32,699 bases of DNA from SIG351 sp045627045 (GCA_045627045.1 JAZQMY010000038.1:1-32699), one strand, 5' to 3'; positions 13,687-23,123 are shown, numbered from the stretch's first letter. A program made the numbers and translations. Notes: generated by a model from the sequence alone, not told the origin.

Positions 13687-16011
13687 ATGAGCACTTTTTT
13701 TGATTACAGCTCTACTCAAAGAGAATGGAATGCAAAATGGATATGGGATCAGAACGATACAAACAGACGTAATACGTGGATGATCCTCCGAAAGACATTT
13801 GAATTGGATGAAGTACCGTCCTCCGTGATTGCAAATATTGCTGTTGAATCACGATACTGGCTGTATGTAAACGGAGAACAGGTAGTGTTCGAAGGCGGTC
13901 TCAAGAGAGGAATCAATGCATTCGACAGCTTTTACGATGAGGTCGAGATCGCACCTTACCTTAAAAAAGGAAAGAACGTGATTGCGGCCCTCGGCTGGTA
14001 CTGGGGAACTAAGGGCGAGTGCTATTCATGTAATTTCGCAGGAAAAGCAGGCTTTATTTTTGACGCGGAAATAAACGGAGATAATATCGTATCCGATTCA
14101 TCCTGGAAGGTGCATAAGAATGATGCATATGTCTATGATGACGGTTCAGTTCCGGGCGTAAAGGAGCCTCAGCCGAATTACAGACTGCCTGAGTGCAATG
14201 TTTTCTATGATGCAAGACTCGATATGGGCGACTGGAAAGCGGCGGATTACGATGACAGCAGCTGGGAAAACGCAAAGGAGCTCGGAAGCGTGCCTTGTCA
14301 GCCGTGGAATAAGCTCCACAGAAGACCGATTCCTTTTCTCAAAGACTTTGGCTTGAAGGACTATAACAATTCAACGGATTATGTCGGCTATACAACAGAA
14401 AAGGAAGAGACACTTGACCTTTATCTTGATTATAACGCACAGCTTACACCTTACCTTGAAATAGATGCCTCCGAGGCAGGCCTCAAAATAGACATCCTGA
14501 CGGATAATTATGCAGATCCGGCAGGCAACGGTCTTTCAATAAAGAACGCATACGTTACGGTGAAGGGCGAGCAGGCTTTTGAAGGCCTCAGCTGGATGCC
14601 GGGCGAGCACGTTTATTATACGATACCTGCCGGCATCACGATAAAAGCTCTCAAGTTCCGTGAAACAGGCTATAATGCCGAATTCAGAGGTTATTTCAGG
14701 TGTGATGATGAATTCCTCAATAAGCTCTGGAAACAGTCCAGAAGAACGCTCTATGTTACTATGCGTGATAACTTTATGGATTGCCCGGACAGAGAAAGAG
14801 CACAGTGGTGGGGCGATGTTACGAATGAAATGATGATGTTCATGTACTGCCTTGATACGAATGCATATGCACTTTATGAAAAGGGCCTTTATACAAAGAT
14901 GGGCTTCTGCGATACACTCAATACGCCCAAGCTCCGTACGGTGGTACCGGCATACAAATCTAACTGCGAGCTTCCTATGCAGGAGCTTGCAGGTATCTGT
15001 GGTATGTGGGAATATTATCTCTATACAGGCAATCTTCAGGCAATCAAAGACGTATATCCTTATGTAGCAAACTATATGATCCATAGCTGGTGCTTCTGGG
15101 TAATGGACAATAATCTCGTAAGCAGATACACGGGAACATGGGATTGGCCTGATTGGGGTCCGGATCCGGATTTCAGACCGCTTGAGAATGCATGGTATTA
15201 TAGAGCGCTCATTGCGTATGAGAATATGGCTCTTGCCGCCGGAATTGACAGCGATCTTGAGGAAATCAGAAGAAGAAAAGCCTGCCTTGAAAAGGGCTTC
15301 CAGAAATTCTGGACTTCAAAGGGCTACAAGACAACTGAAAATGATAATCCTGATGACAGATGCAATGCTGTTGCACTCTTTGCAGGCCTTGCAGATGAAA
15401 AGAAGAAGCCTGTAATTCTCCGACTCCTCGAAAAGACAAGAAATTCAAGCCCTTACATGGAAAAATACGTTCTTGATGCACTCTGCGTTCACGGCAAGAT
15501 GAAGGACGTTCAGAGGAGAATCAAGGAGCGTTACCATGATATGACAGACAGTGAACTCTCATATTCCACACTCTGGGAATTCTGGGATAAGACAAAGGGC
15601 ACAAAGAACCATGCGTGGTCAGGCGGCCCGCTTATCACGATGTCAAAGTATATGGCAGGTATCAGACCGCTTACGCCGGGATATGAGACATATGAGATTT
15701 CACCTGACATGGGAAGTCTGAAGCATATTGAAGCACTTGTTCCGTCCGTAAAGGGCGATATAAGCGTAACGCTTGACAAGAAGCGCACCGGTTTTGAGAT
15801 GACTGCCGAAGGCCCCAAGGGAGTTTCAGGCATTATTGCAGTGCCTGAAATAAAGAAGGCAGAGGAAACCAACATTACTGTGAACGGCATCAACGTTATT
15901 GAAAACGGCTCAAAGGTAAATGATGCTGACGGTATTGCCTATAAGGGCGTTGTAAACGGCAGACATACGTTTGAGTTTACGGGTGCGGCAGTAAAAATCA
16001 TTGTAAAGTGA
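13687..16011 (+). CDS. GH78-like alpha-L-rhamnosidase (774 aa)
   Basis: The N-terminal carbohydrate-binding-like domain (WNAKWIW ... SRYWLYVNGEQV ... YLKKGKNVIAALGW) is typical of bacterial rhamnosidases. The catalytic six-hairpin domain carries DCPDRERAQWWGD at residues 365-377, the GH78 signature region that holds the acidic catalytic residue. Near the end is the block NHAWSGGPLITMSKYMAGIRPLTPGY, followed by a C-terminal beta-sandwich. The family removes terminal alpha-L-rhamnose. There is no signal peptide, so it should act on imported rhamnosides such as pectin-derived oligosaccharides or flavonoid glycosides. It follows ruvB by 21 bases with its own AAAGGA site and ends at a strong terminator. 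Substrate linkage cannot be read from sequence. Confidence 0.82.
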   Translation: MSTFFDYSSTQREWNAKWIWDQNDTNRRNTWMILRKTFELDEVPSSVIANIAVESRYWLYVNGEQVVFEGGLKRGINAFDSFYDEVEIAPYLKKGKNVIAALGWYWGTKGECYSCNFAGKAGFIFDAEINGDNIVSDSSWKVHKNDAYVYDDGSVPGVKEPQPNYRLPECNVFYDARLDMGDWKAADYDDSSWENAKELGSVPCQPWNKLHRRPIPFLKDFGLKDYNNSTDYVGYTTEKEETLDLYLDYNAQLTPYLEIDASEAGLKIDILTDNYADPAGNGLSIKNAYVTVKGEQAFEGLSWMPGEHVYYTIPAGITIKALKFRETGYNAEFRGYFRCDDEFLNKLWKQSRRTLYVTMRDNFMDCPDRERAQWWGDVTNEMMMFMYCLDTNAYALYEKGLYTKMGFCDTLNTPKLRTVVPAYKSNCELPMQELAGICGMWEYYLYTGNLQAIKDVYPYVANYMIHSWCFWVMDNNLVSRYTGTWDWPDWGPDPDFRPLENAWYYRALIAYENMALAAGIDSDLEEIRRRKACLEKGFQKFWTSKGYKTTENDNPDDRCNAVALFAGLADEKKKPVILRLLEKTRNSSPYMEKYVLDALCVHGKMKDVQRRIKERYHDMTDSELSYSTLWEFWDKTKGTKNHAWSGGPLITMSKYMAGIRPLTPGYETYEISPDMGSLKHIEALVPSVKGDISVTLDKKRTGFEMTAEGPKGVSGIIAVPEIKKAEETNITVNGINVIENGSKVNDADGIAYKGVVNGRHTFEFTGAAVKIIVK

Positions 16012-16045
16012 GACCTGACTGATATCAGGAGTGTTTGAAAAGACG

Positions 16046-16079
16046 AAAATCCGGGGAAGAAAGCTTCTCCGGATTTTTT
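16046..16079 (+). terminator. Terminator of the ruvB-rhamnosidase unit
   Basis: AAAATCCGGGGAAG pairs with CTTCTCCGGATTTT across a 4-base loop, with one G-U pair, and ends in a run of six T (16074-16079). Confidence 0.85.
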
Positions 16080-16147
16080 GTGCTTTGTTTGCGTTCTTAA
16101 TTTTTAAGCTTTTTCATACTATATACAAAAAATGAAAGGAAAACAGT

Positions 16148-17092
16148 ATGAAAAAGGCAATTATAACTATTCTTTGCATAAGCTTATTGCTTCTTGCCGG
16201 CTGCACAAACAAAATCACCACGGGGGAGTCGATAGAATTTGAGGCGGAAGTCATTTCCCTGACGGACGATGAAGAGAAAACGATAGACGTAACGGTATTC
16301 TATGAGGATGCTTTCGGCTATATCGTGCCTGTTGACATGCAGATCCCGTGGACGGAGGGCGTAGCAAAGGCGGTGATCAGAAAGATGATGAACACGGCAG
16401 AGCTTCAGAAGGAGCTTCTCGTGATGGGACTTCAGTCACTTATGCCGCCCGAAGCGGCGCTGAACGGAATTTCAATTTCTTCAGGGCTTGCGAAGATCGA
16501 TTTCAAGACGGCAGAGCTCACTCTTAATTCAGCAAAGGACGAACAGAACTTTGTTAACGGCGTAGTGCTTGCGTTGACTTCATTTCCGACCGTGAAGAAG
16601 GTTCAGCTGATGTTTAATGGAAAGGTGCTCGATTCTCTTCCGTACGGAACGAAGGTCGGCGAGGCACTTACGGCAGGAGAAATAAATATGGCGTCCGTAA
16701 GAACCGGTGATGAGGCGGTAAGCGTTTTTTATTACGGAATCAGCCCTACGAATTATGAATATTATGTTCCCGTGACGGCGTACGTTCAGAAGAACGATAT
16801 CTTCAGCGCTCTGGAATATCTCTTTTCAGAAAAGCAGGAGGGACTTGAAACTTCGATCCCAGAGGGAACAAAGCTTATCAGCGCAGGAGAAATAGGAGAT
16901 TATTACTGTATTTTCCTTTCGAACGAATTCAATGCGCTCAGGGAGAAGCCCGAGGACATAGAGCCTGCGGTCAAATCGATACTGCTTACTGCGGCGGAAT
17001 ATACGGATAAAGAAGTCAAGCTTTATGCCGGACAAAAGGAATTCATGCCTGATGACGGAATAGAATATCCGACGTTTGTCAATGTATACTGA
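16148..17092 (+). CDS. GerMN-domain lipoprotein (314 aa)
   Basis: The signal peptide ends in LLAGC with Cys19 lipidated. Two repeats of a domain of about 110 residues follow, each with TVFYEDAFGYIVPV or SVFYYGISPTNYEYYVPV at its start and a middle region with LISAGEIGDYYCIFLSNEF or similar. This double GerMN layout matches GerM of Bacillus, a lipoprotein needed in sporulation and spore germination. GerMN proteins also occur in other roles, so a spore function is inference. AAAGGA lies before the ATG. CATACTA (16115-16121) resembles the -10 element of the forespore factor sigma-G, but no matching -35 is visible. The gene is monocistronic between two terminators. Confidence 0.75.
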   Translation: MKKAIITILCISLLLLAGCTNKITTGESIEFEAEVISLTDDEEKTIDVTVFYEDAFGYIVPVDMQIPWTEGVAKAVIRKMMNTAELQKELLVMGLQSLMPPEAALNGISISSGLAKIDFKTAELTLNSAKDEQNFVNGVVLALTSFPTVKKVQLMFNGKVLDSLPYGTKVGEALTAGEINMASVRTGDEAVSVFYYGISPTNYEYYVPVTAYVQKNDIFSALEYLFSEKQEGLETSIPEGTKLISAGEIGDYYCIFLSNEFNALREKPEDIEPAVKSILLTAAEYTDKEVKLYAGQKEFMPDDGIEYPTFVNVY

Positions 17093-17097
17093 ACAAA

Positions 17098-17129
17098 AAA
17101 GCACCTTTGCCTTGCGGCAGAGGTGCTTT
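17098..17129 (-). terminator. Terminator between convergent genes
   Basis: AAAGCACCTTTGCC pairs with GGCAGAGGTGCTTT (one G-U pair) over a 4-base loop. On the minus strand TTTTTT (complement of 17095-17100) follows, so it chiefly ends the GH106-like gene. It also lies right after the GerMN gene. Confidence 0.8.
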
Positions 17130-17141
17130 AACTGTAGCTGC

Positions 17142-20100
17142 TTATTTTACGAATACTACGACAGGTGAAGTGATGATTCCGAGATCACGTACACGGTATT
17201 CATCGCACCATGAATCAGCACAGTAATGATTAAGACTTATATCATTATCACCGATTACCTTGATGCTTCCGACATTATCACGGTTGTCGCCTGTGTGCCA
17301 TATATTCGGACCTGTCCAGTACATTTCGTAATCTGTTGAATGAAGTCCGCCGTGGCTGTTGTATCTGTTTCCGTAAAGCGTGAATGTGAGAGTGTGCTTT
17401 CCCTTTGAAACGTTTCTGATAAGAAGAGTATAAGGCTCAAAAGCAACGTCTCCTACGGGCTTTGAATCAAGTGCGACCGATATGACAGATCCGAAGAATG
17501 CTCCGACTTTCACGAAAAGATTGCAATCCTCGGGAACGTCGGTTTCCACGTCATATTCAATGTTTCCGCTGTAGAAAGGAAGTCCCTGAGTTGTGACTGA
17601 CTGGAACGCTATCATATTGGTAGGCTGTACTATCGTTTTTACGCAGCCCTCGAGGCGGACATTGAATTCACCGAGGAGATAGCACCATTCCGTGTTCGTC
17701 TGTCTGCCGAAGGGAAGTTCAAGCTCAATTACGTTTTTTCCGCTGACGAGTTTAGGAAGCTTTACGGTTTTCAGCGATTCGTCAACGTAATATCCTGCAA
17801 TGTCAGTCGTTACGTTTTCACCGTTGAGTGTCAGTCTGCATTTTTCAATATCCTCTGCGGCAAAGAGCGCGCCTTCAAGCTCAATTTCGGATTCAAAGGT
17901 GAACTTCAGTGTGACTTTGTGCTGAGGAACTTCCGGCTCGAATACCCACGGCTGAATTATTGAGCCGCCTCTGTAATCAAAACCGAGTTTGCTGCGGATA
18001 TTATTGTCAAGTCTCAATATTTCGTCTTCTTCATAATATTCACCATCGTCGATTTTATATGCGGCATAATCAAGAAGCAATACGTTAGGCTCAGATCTGC
18101 GGTAGGGAACCTTGCGTCTTGTAAGCTGTATTCCGGTTTGAGTGAGTGTTTCAACAGGAAGAGAGAGCTGAGGCTCTTTTTCTGGAAGTAGCTTCAGAAG
18201 CAGGCTGTCCTGAGAATAGATCGTACGGGAAATGACGGTAGAGTCTTTTTCAATACGGAAGCTGAGATCCTTTATTTCTCCTGTCAGAGTGTCATAGAGA
18301 ACGGGCTTATAGTTGCCCTTGATGCGGAGAGTGATGTTGTTCTCTCTTGTCATAAAGCGGTTCTTGTTCTGATCAAGATGAGCGATGAAAAGCCATTTGC
18401 AATCGTTGTCCTGCCTTAGCTGATATACGAAGCGCTCATGCTTCTGATCTTCAATCGAGAGGAGACGTACGCTCTTCAACGAGTTCATCAGGGCAATCCT
18501 GTCGTAAGGCACTTTTTCTGAAGCGTCAAAAAGCTCTTTTACCTCGTCTGAAGGCTCGGCATCAACGAGTGTCGGGCAGTTTCCTACGAATATGAGTTGT
18601 CCGCCTGCAGTTCTGAATTTCCTGAGTATTTCAAGAGTTGAGCGGCGCATTGTCTGCATTTCCGGAACAATCACTGTTTTATATTTCATTACGCCGACAG
18701 AAAGCTCTTTTTCGGCAATACCGCCGAACTGATCCGGCAGGAGAGACTCGGATATGAAGTCAAAGTCGATAAGACCTGAGAGCATCCAATCAGTGAATGT
18801 TTTGAAATGCTGATCCATCTGTTCACGGAGTTCACCCGTAAGTGAAACAGGACCGAAATGGAGCCAATAGCTTTCGATAGGATGAATAACGCCTACAGAT
18901 ACCACGGGCTTGCCCCTTGTAAGTGCGGTATTGACTCTTGCAAAGTGATCCTCAACCAAAGCGTACTTTTTGTACCACGGTGACTGATAGCCGATGGATG
19001 CGGGGTAGTCACGCTTTGCTTCGCCTGCCATGGATGCCCAGAAAAGGTGCGGAACACGTACCGTTACGCCGAGAGCTGCCTGCCAGTCGCCCTGAAATTT
19101 GTGACCTCTGAAGTCAAAATCCCAGTCGGTAACGCCGTAAAGCTCGGAAAGCATTCCTTCACGTCCGTACTGATGAACGGCGGACTGGGTCTGCTTTGCG
19201 GTCGTAAGCTCCTGCCAGTTGCAGAGCATATCAATGCCCGGAATTCCGAAGTTTCTGTATGAACGCATTGCTTCGCCGAGAGCAGATGTCTGTGAGCAGA
19301 GAGTAGGCTCCTCCATCATGTGTCCTGTCATGGAAATGCCGTGATTTGTGCACCATTTTCCGCAGTTGTCGGCAAAAGCCTCTGTGAATCTGTCGCAGAT
19401 GTGGTCATGATAATTGTAACGGGCAACAGAGATTCTGTCCTTTGGCTCCTGGAAGAGCTCCGGAAGCTTTTCCACGATGTTGTAGCCGTACTTTGTCATG
19501 AATGTATCCGGGAAGTCGAATGTCCACGGGAAAGCTATCCAGCCCTCGCTGAAAGGTGTGGCAAGTGTGCTTTTTCTTGAGAACTGAGGCTCATCAGTGA
19601 AGATGGCAGGAACTGTTTCGTTGAAATCCTTGCCTATCTCCGAATAATATTTTTCGTGAGTTACTGAAATGAACTGATTTACGGCTTCCTTTGAGAGTGT
19701 ATCGATGTATGCCTGACCGTTGAACCAAGTGCTGTTGCCCTCCGTGATGAGAACAGCAAACCATTTTGTTCCGTTTGCGGAATCATTTTTGTCGATCACT
19801 CTGTAATCCGTCATATAGCCGTCTTCATCGAGCACAACATCAAAAACGGCGAGAACATATGGCTTTCCTTCGTTTCTTGCTTCGTCGAGCGTGCCTGCGT
19901 TTTCGGGCATACGGCGTGTGAAAGTAAGAATTCTTGCACGGTAGCGGTAATCCTTTGTAACAATACCGCCTGCTGAGCCTGAAGGCCAGCGGTCTTCATC
20001 GTAAAGCCATGCGAGCATTTTGTTTTCTTTTGCTTTGCTTACACAGCCCTTTATTCTGTCAAAATATTCTTCCGAAAGGTACGGAGTCGCAAGTCCTGTA

Positions 20101-20279
20101 CGAACGTGCATATGGAAGCCTCCGAAGCCCATTTCCTTCATATAATCTATTTCTTTGTCGAGAAGCTCCTGATCGAGCTTGCAGTTCCACGCCCAGAAAG
20201 GAGTGCATCTGTATTCGCTTGTAGGCGCTTTGAAAAGCTCATCTGAAAGCGTCTGGCTGACATTCTTTTTATAAAGCAT
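17142..20279 (-). CDS. GH106-like glycoside hydrolase, probable alpha-L-rhamnosidase (1045 aa)
   Basis: The N-terminal TIM-barrel part has the pattern PFWAWNCKLDQELL (about residues 27-40), then GFGGFHMHVRTGLATPYL and AWLYDEDRWPSG, as in the large GH106 rhamnosidase group. Conserved acidic sites follow in FTDEPQFS and MTGHMMEEPTL. From about residue 480 there is a flavodoxin/amidotransferase-like segment (YKTVIVPEMQTM ... AGGQLIFVGNCP), then beta-sandwich domains up to the C-terminus. The start is ATG 20279, with GGAGG 6 bases upstream; an in-frame TTG at 20291 would put that site inside the gene. No signal peptide is visible. Activity on rhamnose is inferred from the family; members are diverse and some may act on other sugars. 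It follows GH172 after a strong hairpin. Confidence 0.72.
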   Translation of the reverse strand: MLYKKNVSQTLSDELFKAPTSEYRCTPFWAWNCKLDQELLDKEIDYMKEMGFGGFHMHVRTGLATPYLSEEYFDRIKGCVSKAKENKMLAWLYDEDRWPSGSAGGIVTKDYRYRARILTFTRRMPENAGTLDEARNEGKPYVLAVFDVVLDEDGYMTDYRVIDKNDSANGTKWFAVLITEGNSTWFNGQAYIDTLSKEAVNQFISVTHEKYYSEIGKDFNETVPAIFTDEPQFSRKSTLATPFSEGWIAFPWTFDFPDTFMTKYGYNIVEKLPELFQEPKDRISVARYNYHDHICDRFTEAFADNCGKWCTNHGISMTGHMMEEPTLCSQTSALGEAMRSYRNFGIPGIDMLCNWQELTTAKQTQSAVHQYGREGMLSELYGVTDWDFDFRGHKFQGDWQAALGVTVRVPHLFWASMAGEAKRDYPASIGYQSPWYKKYALVEDHFARVNTALTRGKPVVSVGVIHPIESYWLHFGPVSLTGELREQMDQHFKTFTDWMLSGLIDFDFISESLLPDQFGGIAEKELSVGVMKYKTVIVPEMQTMRRSTLEILRKFRTAGGQLIFVGNCPTLVDAEPSDEVKELFDASEKVPYDRIALMNSLKSVRLLSIEDQKHERFVYQLRQDNDCKWLFIAHLDQNKNRFMTRENNITLRIKGNYKPVLYDTLTGEIKDLSFRIEKDSTVISRTIYSQDSLLLKLLPEKEPQLSLPVETLTQTGIQLTRRKVPYRRSEPNVLLLDYAAYKIDDGEYYEEDEILRLDNNIRSKLGFDYRGGSIIQPWVFEPEVPQHKVTLKFTFESEIELEGALFAAEDIEKCRLTLNGENVTTDIAGYYVDESLKTVKLPKLVSGKNVIELELPFGRQTNTEWCYLLGEFNVRLEGCVKTIVQPTNMIAFQSVTTQGLPFYSGNIEYDVETDVPEDCNLFVKVGAFFGSVISVALDSKPVGDVAFEPYTLLIRNVSKGKHTLTFTLYGNRYNSHGGLHSTDYEMYWTGPNIWHTGDNRDNVGSIKVIGDNDISLNHYCADSWCDEYRVRDLGIITSPVVVFVK

Positions 20280-20303
20280 AGTTTCCTCCAACTGTATTTA
20301 TAA

Positions 20304-20341
20304 AAATCTATCTTTGATAGAATGACATCAAAGATAGATTT
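20304..20341 (-). terminator. Terminator after the GH172 gene
   Basis: AAATCTATCTTTGAT (20304-20318) pairs perfectly with ATCAAAGATAGATTT (20327-20341), 15 bp with an 8-base loop. On the minus strand the stem runs into TTTTTA. It separates the GH172 gene from the GH106-like gene, whose ribosome site begins only about 12 bases further on. The downstream gene therefore depends on partial read-through or an unseen promoter. Confidence 0.8.
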
Positions 20342-20354
20342 ACTAAAATCAATA

Positions 20355-21407
20355 TTATACTATTTCAAGACCGTCTGCATCCGGGAAAGCAGGTCTTACA
20401 GCGCTTGTCTTGTCGAGGTAGAAGAAGCTTACCGCAGAAACGTCGCACTGCATCGGGAAATATCTGCCCTTGCTTCTCCATCCGAGAACCTGAATTTCTA
20501 CGCGGATATCTTCATCAAAGTGGATGGCATCAGTGAGGTGCCAGCGGTACATTGAGAATCTCTTTGTGCATCTGTATGTCTGGTCTGTGCCCCACATGAA
20601 GAGACCATTATAAGGGCCGGAGAATGAAACGTAATTTCCGTTGACATCAAAGTTATAGGATCCGCCGAAGTAATCTTCAGTGCCTGTACCGCAGATGGTA
20701 GGGAATTCCTTGTCTCCGTCGAGGAAAAACTTGATTTCACCCTCGCCCCACCAACCGTTGTTTGTGAGACCGTAAACCATATATGTGCCGACGTAACAGC
20801 CTTTTCCGGAAATGCTATCGAGAATTGTAAAGTTCTTTTTGTACTGTGTCGGATTTTCTCTTCTGAACTGTGCGTGGAAGTAGAGCGCATCATCTGGAAC
20901 CTCTGTAAGCTGATAGTCAACCTGATATGCCAGACCGGTATCTTTTTCGAGAAGGTTTTCGGTAGTGATTCTGCAATGCTTTTTGAAAGGCATCTCCCAG
21001 TAGCAGTTATGACCTGTTTTTGGATTTCTGCATACAGCTATCGAATTGATCTGCCAGAATTCTTCGTTTGCGGAGGCGAAGAAATCTCCGGCTGGACATT
21101 CTACGGCAGGCTTGTCATCGTTATCCCAGTAGATCCTGATAATGAGCGATCTGCCGGCTGCAGTGTCGAGCGGAACGTACCATATATGCTTGATAAAGCC
21201 CGAGCCGTCTATATCGGCAATTGTGGTTTCCTTCTTTGCAGGCAGATTGAGAAAAGGAGCTATTTTCCAGCCCTGACCTAAGTCTCTTGCAGCGTTCTTT
21301 GTGTAGCCCTCAAGAGCCATACCGCCTTTTCCTTTTTCACCTGTAATATTTTCGGCACAGATTGAGCGCGAAATAATGTTTTTTCTTTGCCAGATATCGT
21401 TGATCAT
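20355..21407 (-). CDS. GH172 (DUF2961) family glycoside hydrolase (350 aa)
   Basis: The sequence shows the DUF2961/GH172 pattern: DIDGSGFIKHIWYVP near residues 66-80, CPAGDFFA, and two key motifs, NNGWWGEGEIKFFLDG (Glu at 222 and 224) and TICGTGTEDYFGGSYN (Glu244). Family members with known activity act on alpha-D-fructofuranosides, difructose anhydride or alpha-D-arabinofuranosides, with catalytic Glu residues in these two motifs. This statement on the catalytic residues is from memory of the family. At 350 residues it is close to a single jelly-roll-pair core without extra domains. No signal peptide is visible. GGAG lies 5 bases before the ATG, and the gene follows thrC by 12 bases in the same operon. 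Which furanoside it uses cannot be decided here. Confidence 0.8.
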   Translation of the reverse strand: MINDIWQRKNIISRSICAENITGEKGKGGMALEGYTKNAARDLGQGWKIAPFLNLPAKKETTIADIDGSGFIKHIWYVPLDTAAGRSLIIRIYWDNDDKPAVECPAGDFFASANEEFWQINSIAVCRNPKTGHNCYWEMPFKKHCRITTENLLEKDTGLAYQVDYQLTEVPDDALYFHAQFRRENPTQYKKNFTILDSISGKGCYVGTYMVYGLTNNGWWGEGEIKFFLDGDKEFPTICGTGTEDYFGGSYNFDVNGNYVSFSGPYNGLFMWGTDQTYRCTKRFSMYRWHLTDAIHFDEDIRVEIQVLGWRSKGRYFPMQCDVSAVSFFYLDKTSAVRPAFPDADGLEIV

Positions 21408-21419
21408 ATTTTCTCCTTA

Positions 21420-22916
21420 TTATTTCAGACAGTTGAATACGAATTCAGCCATTTCGTTTTTTTCGTAAACGTTTCTGTGAAGAACCGGCTTTGTACGGAG
21501 TCCAGCAAGAGGTGCGGGTGCCGGAACGCCTGTCTTTTCGGAAAGTGCTGCCATAATATCGTATTCACTTTCATACATATTTGCTTCAGCTTCTCCGAAG
21601 AGTGCGCTGTAAACGCTGTGAGAGAACTTGAAAGGACTTGCAGTTGCGAGTACAACGGTAGGTGTTGAATCGTTTTCCTTGTTCATATACTCATCGGCAA
21701 CGCAAAGACCTACGCCTGTATGAGTATCTGCAACGTAGCCGGTAGACTCATAGTATTTTTTCAATGTTTCCTTCGTCATGACATCGTCAGCCCAACCGCA
21801 AGCAAATTCGTCCTTGATTGCGCTGAACATTGACTCCGGTACCTCGTACTTTCCTGTTATGGAAAGGTCATGCATCAGTTTTGCGATAAGCTCGTTGTCC
21901 TTGCCGCTGACGTAGTAGAGAAGTCTTTCAAGGTTGCTTGAAACGAGAATATCCATTGAAGGAGATATAGTCTTTGAAAGCTCACGCTTTCTGTCATAGA
22001 CACCTGTCGATATAAAGTCGAAAAGAACATTGTTGCTGTTTGATGCGCAGATGAGCTTGCCGACGGGAAGACCGAGCATTTTTGCATATCTTCCGGCAAG
22101 GATATCACCGAAGTTGCCTGTCGGAACAACGAAATTGACCTTGTCGCCCATCTTTATTGCGCCGTTTGCAAGAAGCTGCTTGTAAGCGGAGAAGTAATAT
22201 ATGACCTGCGGTGCAAGTCTGCCGATATTGATCGAGTTTGCGGAAGAGAACTGCTTGTTCATATCAGCAAGCTTATTCTTTATATCGACATTTGAGAATA
22301 TTTTTTTAACGCCTGTCTGTGCATCGTCGAAGTCGCCCTCAATGCCGCAAACATAAGTGTTGTTTCCTTCCTGCGTGGTCATCTGGGCCTTCTGGACCGT
22401 GCTAACACCGTGCTCCGGGAAGAATACGATTATCTTCGTGCCGTCAACATCGCGGAAGCCCTCAAGAGCGGCTTTGCCTGTATCGCCTGACGTAGCAGTG
22501 AGGATGACTGTCTCGGTAGGATCGTTGTTCATTTTCTTTGCGGCTGTCACAAGTTGGGGAAGCATCTGAAGTGCAACATCCTTGAATGCGGATGTCGGGC
22601 CGTGGAAAAGCTCAAGCACCCACTTGTTGCCGACTTTAACGAGAGGAGTGATCTCGCTGCCGCAATCGAATTTGCCTGAATATGCGGCATCAACGCAAGC
22701 TGACATAACGCTTGTGTCATAGTCGGGCAGAAGCATTCCGAGAATGCTCTTTGCCATATCGAAGTATGACATAGCCATAACCTTTCCCAGGTCAACGGAA
22801 AGCGTATCGAGCTCACGCATTACGAAAAGGCCGCCGTCCGGAGCAAGTCCCTGAAGGACTGCCTGTGATGCAGAAGCCGTGATTTCTTTGTTTCTAGTAC
22901 TTTCGTATATTTTCAT
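21420..22916 (-). CDS. thrC: Threonine synthase (498 aa)
   Basis: A full-length threonine synthase of the long type. The N-terminus MKIYESTRNK and GLAPDGGLFV are typical. LFHGPTSAFKD contains the PLP-binding Lys112. TATSGDTGKAALEGF binds the phosphate, and VPTGNFGDILAGRYAKMLGLP follows in the second domain. It converts O-phosphohomoserine to threonine using pyridoxal phosphate in the cytoplasm. The start is ATG 22916, with AAAGG upstream. An in-frame upstream extension to 22997 runs across the promoter and is rejected. It is the first gene of an operon with the GH172 gene, an unusual partner. No other threonine-pathway gene is in the window. Confidence 0.93.
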   Translation of the reverse strand: MKIYESTRNKEITASASQAVLQGLAPDGGLFVMRELDTLSVDLGKVMAMSYFDMAKSILGMLLPDYDTSVMSACVDAAYSGKFDCGSEITPLVKVGNKWVLELFHGPTSAFKDVALQMLPQLVTAAKKMNNDPTETVILTATSGDTGKAALEGFRDVDGTKIIVFFPEHGVSTVQKAQMTTQEGNNTYVCGIEGDFDDAQTGVKKIFSNVDIKNKLADMNKQFSSANSINIGRLAPQVIYYFSAYKQLLANGAIKMGDKVNFVVPTGNFGDILAGRYAKMLGLPVGKLICASNSNNVLFDFISTGVYDRKRELSKTISPSMDILVSSNLERLLYYVSGKDNELIAKLMHDLSITGKYEVPESMFSAIKDEFACGWADDVMTKETLKKYYESTGYVADTHTGVGLCVADEYMNKENDSTPTVVLATASPFKFSHSVYSALFGEAEANMYESEYDIMAALSEKTGVPAPAPLAGLRTKPVLHRNVYEKNEMAEFVFNCLK

Positions 22917-22968
22917 AAAAATTCCAAACCTTTCATAAAGAGGTCGTATATATTTTTCTACATTATAT

Positions 22969-22997
22969 ATGATACAACAAAACCTCTCTTTTTTCAA
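22969..22997 (-). promoter_or_regulatory. Sigma-A promoter of the thrC-GH172 operon
   Basis: On the minus strand, TTGAAA (22992-22997), a 17-base spacer, and TATCAT (22969-22974). A second TATAAT lies just downstream but has no -35 at a proper distance. The leader is about 45 bases, too short for a T-box or an attenuator. Confidence 0.65.
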
Positions 22998-23123
22998 GTG
23001 GTTTTTTCAATTCAGAACAAAAAATATAAAAAACACGATGAAAACAGTAATAAATATAATATAAACGGGAGTAGATATAAACATCCGAATAAATATAGAT
23101 ATAATTCAATAATAATAAAACTG

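Noticed and set aside
14536..15084. Minus-strand open frame of 182 codons
   Set aside because: Antisense to the rhamnosidase, rich in Cys/His/Ile as typical of mirror frames.
22917..22970. T-box or attenuator in front of thrC
   Set aside because: The transcribed leader is only about 45 bases and has no T-box sequence or terminator. The AGAGG/CCTCT pairing overlaps the promoter DNA and is not in the RNA.
22917..22997. 27-residue N-terminal extension of threonine synthase
   Set aside because: It runs through the promoter elements, and the family starts at the MKIYEST-like sequence.
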